Below, one piece after another: positions 5,289 through 9,432 of a stretch of 9,432 bases of DNA (its first letter is position 1; every line of letters starts with the position of its first letter). Origin of the DNA: an uncultured Methylobacteriaceae bacterium (GTDB lineage Bacteria; Pseudomonadota; Alphaproteobacteria; Rhizobiales; Beijerinckiaceae). The notes beneath the pieces are model-generated. The model searched no databases. It had not been told where the DNA came from and saw only the letters and a list, made by a program, of their open reading frames with translations. Position numbers and translations under genes: made by a program. Where the stretch lies: NCBI GenBank assembly GCA_937872715.1, contig CALMTJ010000211.1, positions 1 through 9,432 on the forward strand, read 5' to 3'.

Positions 5289-6818
5289 ATGATCGAGAAC
5301 GGTCGAAGCCTGTCGAGCGTTGCGCCCCGCTGGCGCAGGTCCGTCGCGGCGGCGCTGATCGGCGCGGGCCTCCTGGGCGTCGGTCCGGCCGTCGCGAAGG
5401 GGCCGGCCCGCCTCGCCGCTCTCGCCGCCGCGGTGACGGATGCGGTGGTGAACATCTCCGCGTCGACCACGGTCGAGACCCGCAACCGCACCCTCCCCCA
5501 GCTGCCGCCCGGCACGCCGTTCGAAGACCTATTCGAGGATTTCTTCAACCGGCGCGGGCAGGGAAACCGCAACGAAGGTAACCGCAACGAGGGCAACCGG
5601 AGCGAGGGCGACAGCTCGCCCCGGCAGCAGCAGCAGCGCCGGTCGAGCTCGCTCGGCTCGGGCTTCGTCATCGACGCGTCCGGGATCGTGGTCACGAACA
5701 ATCACGTGATCGGCGAGGCGAACGACATCTCCGTCATCTTTCACGACGGCTCCAAGCTGAAGGCCGAGATCATCGGCAAGGACACGAAGCTCGACCTCGC
5801 GGTGCTCCGGGTGAAGCCGGAGAAGCCGCTGAAATCCGTGCCCTTCGGCGATTCGGAGAAGATGCGGCCGGGCGATTGGGTGATCGCCATCGGCAACCCG
5901 TTCGGCCTCGGGGGGTCCGTCTCGGCCGGCATCGTGTCGGCAAGCGGCCGCAACATCGAATCCGGCCCCTACGACAACTACATCCAGACGGACGCGGCCA
6001 TCAACAAGGGCAATTCCGGCGGGCCGCTCTTCAATATGTCCGGCGAGGTGATCGGCATCAACACGGCGATCCTGTCGCCGACGGGCGGCTCGGTCGGGAT
6101 CGGCTTCGCCGTGCCGTCCGCGAGCGCGAAGCCGGTCGTGGATCAGCTGCGTGAATTCGGCGAAACCCGCCGGGGCTGGCTCGGGGTCCGCATACAGAAC
6201 GTCGACGATTCCACGGCCGAGGCCCTGGGGCTCGGTCGTGCCAAGGGCGCACTCGTCGCGGGCGTGGACGACAAGGGCCCGGCGAAGCCGGCCGGGCTTG
6301 AGGTCGGCGACGTCATCACCCGCTTCGACGGGCGCGAGGTGCGGGAATCGCGCGACCTCCCGCGGATCGTGGCCTCGACGCCGGGCGGCAGGAGCGGCGA
6401 CGTCACCATCGTCCGCAAGGGGCAGGAATCCACGCGACAGGTGACGCTCGGGCGGCTGGAGGACGGCGAGAAGACGCAGCAGGCGGCGGTCACCCCGCCC
6501 CAGCCGGACGTCTCCCCGACCCGCCGCGTCCTCGGCCTCGAACTGTCCGGCGTCTCGGACGAACTCCGCCGCCGCTACAGCATCAAGGATAGCGTGAAGG
6601 GCGTGGTCGTGACCCGCGTCGACCCGAATTCCGCCGCGGCCGACAAGCGCATCCAGGCCGGCGAGGTGATCGTCGAGGTCGGCCAGGAGGCGGTCGGCAG
6701 CCCGGCCGACATCTCCCGCCGGGTCGACAGCCTGAAGAAGGACGGCCGGAAATCGGCGCTCCTGCTCGTGTCGAACCCGCAGGGCGAGGTGCGCTTCGTG
6801 GCCATCTCGATGGAATGA
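5289..6818 (+). CDS. degP: DegP/Do family periplasmic serine endoprotease
   Basis: Periplasmic trypsin-fold protease and chaperone (HtrA family) that degrades misfolded envelope proteins. The product has 509 residues. An N-terminal export signal covers residues 1-36: an Arg-rich start, a hydrophobic core AALIGAGLLGVGPAVA, and likely cleavage after AVA. The protease domain spans about 45-290 with the full triad: His139 (TNNHV), Asp169 (KLDLAVL) and Ser243 (GNSGGPL). Two PDZ domains follow, about 297-390 (beginning RGWLGVRIQ) and 415-506 (VLGLELSGVS). The regulatory loop before the first core strands carries a low-complexity insert of GNRNE repeats and a run of four Gln. The ATG at 5289 is supported by GAGG at 5279-5282, 6 nt upstream. 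It follows hflKC and DUF2065, and its 70-bp gap may hold its own promoter. It may also be named mucD or degQ; the exact paralogue cannot be settled here. Confidence 0.95.
   Translation: MIENGRSLSSVAPRWRRSVAAALIGAGLLGVGPAVAKGPARLAALAAAVTDAVVNISASTTVETRNRTLPQLPPGTPFEDLFEDFFNRRGQGNRNEGNRNEGNRSEGDSSPRQQQQRRSSSLGSGFVIDASGIVVTNNHVIGEANDISVIFHDGSKLKAEIIGKDTKLDLAVLRVKPEKPLKSVPFGDSEKMRPGDWVIAIGNPFGLGGSVSAGIVSASGRNIESGPYDNYIQTDAAINKGNSGGPLFNMSGEVIGINTAILSPTGGSVGIGFAVPSASAKPVVDQLREFGETRRGWLGVRIQNVDDSTAEALGLGRAKGALVAGVDDKGPAKPAGLEVGDVITRFDGREVRESRDLPRIVASTPGGRSGDVTIVRKGQESTRQVTLGRLEDGEKTQQAAVTPPQPDVSPTRRVLGLELSGVSDELRRRYSIKDSVKGVVVTRVDPNSAAADKRIQAGEVIVEVGQEAVGSPADISRRVDSLKKDGRKSALLLVSNPQGEVRFVAISME
5562..5606 (+). 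repeat. Three tandem 15-nt units in degP encoding GNRNE
   Basis: Units at 5562-5576, 5577-5591 and 5592-5606 encode GNRNE, GNRNE and GNRSE (degP residues 92-106). The DNA copies differ mostly at third codon positions. The repeat keeps the reading frame and lies in the flexible loop of the protease domain, where length changes are tolerated. Confidence 0.85.
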
Positions 6819-6827
6819 GGGCGAACA

Positions 6828-6845
6828 GCCCAATCCCGAATGGGC
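6828..6845 (+). terminator. Weak hairpin after degP
   Basis: GCCCA (6828-6832) pairs with TGGGC (6841-6845) over an 8-nt loop, 10 nt after the degP stop. No T-tract follows, so this is at most a weak terminator. Confidence 0.25.
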
Positions 6846-6858
6846 GCGGTGCATGTCG

Positions 6859-6880
6859 CCGTCCTCCGCAACGGGGACGG
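6859..6880. terminator. Candidate bidirectional hairpin between convergent degP and the DUF29 gene
   Basis: CCGTCC-T-CCG (6859-6868) pairs with CGG-GGACGG (6872-6880) around a CAA loop, giving 9 bp with one bulged T. It sits midway between two convergent genes, where a shared terminator is expected. Neither strand has a T-run after the stem, so termination is not certain. Confidence 0.4.
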
Positions 6881-6916
6881 GGGTGACGCTAGCCCGCTTC
6901 TGTGAGGCGCGTCGGG

Positions 6917-7417
6917 TCAGGCCTCGAAGGGATGCTCGAAAGAGCTACGCACGAGGGTCAGGGCCGAATCCACATCCAGCTCCTCGACGAGAATGGCCTC
7001 TAGGTGGATCGGGCATGTTGCCGGCAGGGCAGGTAAGCGCTCCCCAAACCGCCCGAGATGTGCCGCCGCCTGACGGGCCGCACGGCGCCAGATAAGATCG
7101 AGATCGATGTCCTTCCTCATGGATCGCGTGTATCGGCCCAAGATCTCGGCGTGAAAGCCGAGTATCTCCTCGCGCCAATGAGCTTTGGCCTCTTCAGCGG
7201 GTGAGACGGCGATCTTGACCGCATGCAGCAGGATGAGCCGGATGAAGCTCTCGACGGCGTTCCGGACCTCGCTCCCCACGCTCTCGATCTCCTCCGCGAC
7301 ATTCTCGAGGTCGAGCTGGTTCGGGAGGTCGCGGCGGCCCATCATGTCCCGCAGCACGGCCGCCTGCTCGCGCGACCAGGCGTAGACGTCGTCGCGGTAG
7401 GGTGTGAGTTGATCCAT
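6917..7417 (-). CDS. DUF29 family protein
   Basis: A 166-residue protein, mostly helical and without signal or membrane segments. The pattern fits DUF29: YAWSREQAAVLRD (12-24), DLENVAEEIESVG (36-48) and a helix LILLHAVKIAVSP (61-73), followed by HWREEILGFHAEI (80-92). The 'AEEIE.lG' and 'LL.H..K' blocks are the most telling. The biochemical role of the family is unknown. An ATG at 7417 is preceded by GGAGG (7431-7427 on the minus strand), 9 nt away. The gene follows serB by 55 nt on the same strand and converges on degP, so it could be read from the serB promoter. GC is about 59% over 7081-7260, clearly lower than in serB (68-77% in two sampled 60-base lines). This suggests later acquisition. 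Confidence 0.85.
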   Translation of the reverse strand: MDQLTPYRDDVYAWSREQAAVLRDMMGRRDLPNQLDLENVAEEIESVGSEVRNAVESFIRLILLHAVKIAVSPAEEAKAHWREEILGFHAEILGRYTRSMRKDIDLDLIWRRAARQAAAHLGRFGERLPALPATCPIHLEAILVEELDVDSALTLVRSSFEHPFEA

Positions 7418-7472
7418 CTCGTCGCCCCTCCGGCCGTACCCTACTCCGACCCCCGGCTCCCGTCACCGTTCC

Positions 7473-8363
7473 TCAATCGCGGAACTCCTCCCGCCGAAAC
7501 CCCTGCAGGTACAGGAGCGCGGTAAGGTCGCCGTGCTCGATCCGGGCGCCGGCGGCGGCCGCGACGGCCGGCTTGGCCCGGAAGGCGACGCCCAGGCCCG
7601 CCTCGCCGAGCATGGCGAGGTCGTTCGCGCCATCGCCCACCGCCAGCACGTCCGCCTGGGAGAGGCCGAGCCGGTTCCGCAATTCGACCAGCGTCTCGCG
7701 CTTCGCCTCCCGGCCGAGGATGGGCTCGGCCACGAAACCGGTGAACCGGTCTCCCTCGACCAGCAGCACGTTGCCGCGGTTCTCGTCGAAGCCCAGCCGC
7801 TCGGCCACCGGGCCGGTGAAGGCCGTGAAGCCGCCGGAGACGAGGCAGGCATAGGCTCCGTGCGCCCGCATGGTGGCGACGAGCGCCCGGCCGCCCGGCA
7901 TGAGGGTGATGTGGGAGCGCAGGAGCTCGTCCACGACCTCGACCGGCAGGCCTTTCAGCAGCGCCACCCGCTCCCTCAGCGCGGGCTCGAACGCGATCTC
8001 GCCCCGCATGGCCCGCTCGGTGATCGCGGCGACGCCCGCCTTCAGGCCGACGAGGTCGGCCAGCTCGTCGATGCATTCCTGGCCGATCATGGTGGAATCC
8101 ATGTCGGCCAGGAACAGGCGCTTGCGGCGCCCCGCCGCCGGCTGGACGACGATGTCGACCGGGAGGGTCGAATGCTCCCGCAGCCGCGCGTCAGCCGCGG
8201 CGGGGTCGGTCCCGGAGAACGGCAGGTCGACCGCGAACCCGTCCGCGAGAACGCGCGGGTCGGACGCGTCGATCACCGCCCGCAATCCGGCGATCTCGGC
8301 CGGGCCGAGGCAGGGTCGCGCCGGATCCGATATCAGGGTGACGACGTGGGTGGCTTCTGCCAT
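7473..8363 (-). CDS. serB: Phosphoserine phosphatase SerB
   Basis: Removes the phosphate from L-phosphoserine in the last step of serine biosynthesis; a HAD-superfamily, Mg-dependent cytoplasmic enzyme. The protein has 296 residues. An N-terminal regulatory region of about 75 residues precedes the catalytic domain. Motif I is DMDST, with nucleophile Asp87 and general acid Asp89. A cap region with GQECIDELADLVG follows, then motif II at Ser176 (VSGGFTAF), the motif III Lys (about 221, REAKRE) and motif IV GDGANDLAM with Asp244 and Asp248. The ATG at 8363 is preferred, with GAGAA 8 nt upstream. An ATG 9 nt earlier (8372) is possible. Much longer in-frame extensions run into miaA and are not credible. 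miaA diverges from it, and a DUF29 gene lies downstream on the same strand. Confidence 0.95.
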   Translation of the reverse strand: MAEATHVVTLISDPARPCLGPAEIAGLRAVIDASDPRVLADGFAVDLPFSGTDPAAADARLREHSTLPVDIVVQPAAGRRKRLFLADMDSTMIGQECIDELADLVGLKAGVAAITERAMRGEIAFEPALRERVALLKGLPVEVVDELLRSHITLMPGGRALVATMRAHGAYACLVSGGFTAFTGPVAERLGFDENRGNVLLVEGDRFTGFVAEPILGREAKRETLVELRNRLGLSQADVLAVGDGANDLAMLGEAGLGVAFRAKPAVAAAAGARIEHGDLTALLYLQGFRREEFRD

Positions 8364-8409
8364 GGCGCGCATTCTCGCCGGCCGTCGCGCGCCGGCCCTG
8401 GAGCCCGGG
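8364..8409. promoter_or_regulatory. Very short divergent region between serB and miaA
   Basis: Only 46 bp separate the two divergent start codons. This is too short for two complete non-overlapping promoters with leaders, so at least one promoter should extend into the other gene. Alternatively, miaA could start at an in-frame ATG at 8362 that shares the CATG with the serB start. GGAG at 8400-8403, 6 nt before 8410, argues for the later miaA start. No clear -35/-10 is seen. Confidence 0.45.
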
Positions 8410-9360
8410 ATGTCCGCCGGTCGTGTCGAGGCCATCCTCATCGCAGGGCCGACCGCCTCCGGCAAGTCGGGCGTCGCGCTTCGGCTCGCGCGCGCGCTCG
8501 GCGGAGCCTTGGTCAACGCCGATTCCATGCAGGTCTACCGGGACCTGCGGGTCCTGACCGCGCGTCCCCCGCCGGACGAGGAGGCGCTCGCTCCACACCG
8601 CATGTTCGGGTCCGTGGACGGGGCGGAGAACTTCTCCGTCGGCCGCTACGTCGAGGCCGTCGCCTCCCTCCTCGGCGAGCTGCGGGCGGCCGGCACATTG
8701 CCGATCCTGGTCGGCGGCACGGGACTGTACTTCAAGGCGTTGACGGAGGGCCTGTCCGACATGCCCTCCGTGCCCGACGCAGTCCGGACCCGGATTCGGA
8801 GCGAGGCGGAGGGCCGGGCGACGCCGGGCCTCCATGCCGAGCTCGCCCGATGCGATCCCGAAGCGGCGGAAAGGCTGCGGCCGACCGACCGGCTGCGCGT
8901 CCTGCGCGCGCTGGAGATGTTCGCCGCCACGGGCCGGCCCCTGTCCGAGTTCCGAGGCCGCCGCCGCCCCGGCCCGCTGGCCGGGCTGAGGACGGCCGCC
9001 ATCTTCCTGCTGCCGGAGCGGGACGACCTGCGGGCCGCGATCGAGAGCCGCTTCGACGGGATGCTGGCGGCCGGAGCGCTGGACGAGGTGGCGACCCTGT
9101 CGGCGCGCGGGCTCGACCCCGCCCTGCCGGTCATGCGGGCGCACGGGGTGCCGGGTTTCCTCGCCCACCTGCGGGGGGAGCTCTCGCTCGCGGACGCCAT
9201 CACCCGCGGCAAGGCCGACACCCGCGCCTACGCGAAGCGTCAGGTCACCTGGTTCCGTCACCAGATGGAGGGGTTCGAGGCCGTTCCGCCCGGGGATGCG
9301 GCCGCCCTCCTGCTCGCCCGGATGGCCGGTCCCGGCCGGACGGGCCGGAGCGGGCCCTGA
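8410..9360 (+). CDS. miaA: tRNA dimethylallyltransferase MiaA
   Basis: Transfers a dimethylallyl group to N6 of adenosine 37 in tRNAs that read codons starting with U, improving decoding. The 316-residue product carries the P-loop GPTASGKS (13-20), DSMQVYR (38-44, whose Asp is catalytic in the family) and PILVGGTGLYFKAL (98-111). TDRLRVLRALEM (159-170), part of the tRNA-binding and helical region, follows. TRAYAKRQVTWFR (271-283) matches the conserved 'T+.yAKRQ.TWfR' block that contacts tRNA. The ATG at 8410 is supported by GGAG 6 nt upstream and places the P-loop at the usual distance from the N-terminus. An upstream ATG at 8362 would add 16 residues and overlap the serB start. The last residues are Gly/Arg-rich and poorly conserved, as is common. 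Confidence 0.95.
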   Translation: MSAGRVEAILIAGPTASGKSGVALRLARALGGALVNADSMQVYRDLRVLTARPPPDEEALAPHRMFGSVDGAENFSVGRYVEAVASLLGELRAAGTLPILVGGTGLYFKALTEGLSDMPSVPDAVRTRIRSEAEGRATPGLHAELARCDPEAAERLRPTDRLRVLRALEMFAATGRPLSEFRGRRRPGPLAGLRTAAIFLLPERDDLRAAIESRFDGMLAAGALDEVATLSARGLDPALPVMRAHGVPGFLAHLRGELSLADAITRGKADTRAYAKRQVTWFRHQMEGFEAVPPGDAAALLLARMAGPGRTGRSGP

Positions 9361-9432
9361 ACCCTCCCGTCCTGCCGCCGCGCAACCCGTCGCGGCCGCA
9401 CGCGTTCTGTCCCTGTCCGCCGGAGATCGTCC
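9361..9432 (+). other. Region after miaA with one possible hairpin
   Basis: No gene is visible in the last 72 bases. GCCGCG (9377-9382) can pair with CGCGGC (9391-9396) over an 8-nt loop, 16 nt after the miaA stop. It has no T-tract and is only a weak terminator candidate. Confidence 0.2.

Noticed and set aside
5529..6854. 441-codon minus-strand open frame opposite degP
   Set aside because: Antisense to degP with its complete catalytic triad; no recognisable domain in the translation.
7870..8409. 180-codon N-terminal extension of MiaA across serB
   Set aside because: It is the antisense of serB. The MiaA P-loop position and the GGAG site fix the start at 8410.
8191..9261. 356-codon minus-strand open frame opposite miaA
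   Set aside because: Antisense to miaA and overlapping the serB start; no domain seen.

Overview
This 9.4 kb, GC-rich window looks like an alphaproteobacterial chromosome, most likely Hyphomicrobiales and perhaps a Methylobacteriaceae-type genome. That placement is inferred from SspB of the COG3814 type, from the protein sequences, and from a gene order I recall from that group: sspB / thyA-folA-hflK-hflC-DUF2065-degP / serB / miaA. No rRNA, tRNA, CRISPR array, insertion sequence or integrase is visible.

Layout. The 5' part of an sspB gene runs leftward off the window (452 to 1). A 209-bp divergent gap separates it from a rightward series: thyA (662-1456), a two-gene accessory module (HEPN-domain protein 1461-1886 and an overlapping unknown protein 1853-2245), folA (2283-2792), hflK (2934-4079), hflC (4076-5008), a DUF2065 membrane protein (5024-5218) and a DegP/Do-type periplasmic protease (5289-6818). 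Facing it on the minus strand are serB (8363-7473) and, downstream of serB, a DUF29 protein (7417-6917). miaA (8410-9360) diverges from serB with only 46 bp between the start codons. The last 72 bases hold no gene that I can call.

How the genes work together. ThyA turns methylene-tetrahydrofolate into dihydrofolate while making dTMP, and FolA reduces dihydrofolate back, so the pair forms a dTMP/folate cycle. HflK and HflC form the inner-membrane SPFH complex that associates with FtsH. DegP handles misfolded periplasmic proteins, and SspB delivers substrates to ClpXP, so much of the window concerns protein quality control. SerB (serine biosynthesis, which feeds one-carbon folate metabolism) and MiaA (tRNA A37 prenylation) are housekeeping enzymes.

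The unusual part is 1461-2245. A HEPN protein and an unrecognised partner are wedged between thyA and folA with tight spacing and lower GC (about 63% over 1501-1800 against about 70% over 901-1200 in thyA, counted by hand). This is a candidate undescribed HEPN toxin/partner-type module parked in an essential folate operon; its function is not shown by the sequence. The DUF29 gene (about 59% GC over 7081-7260) looks like a second accessory insertion.
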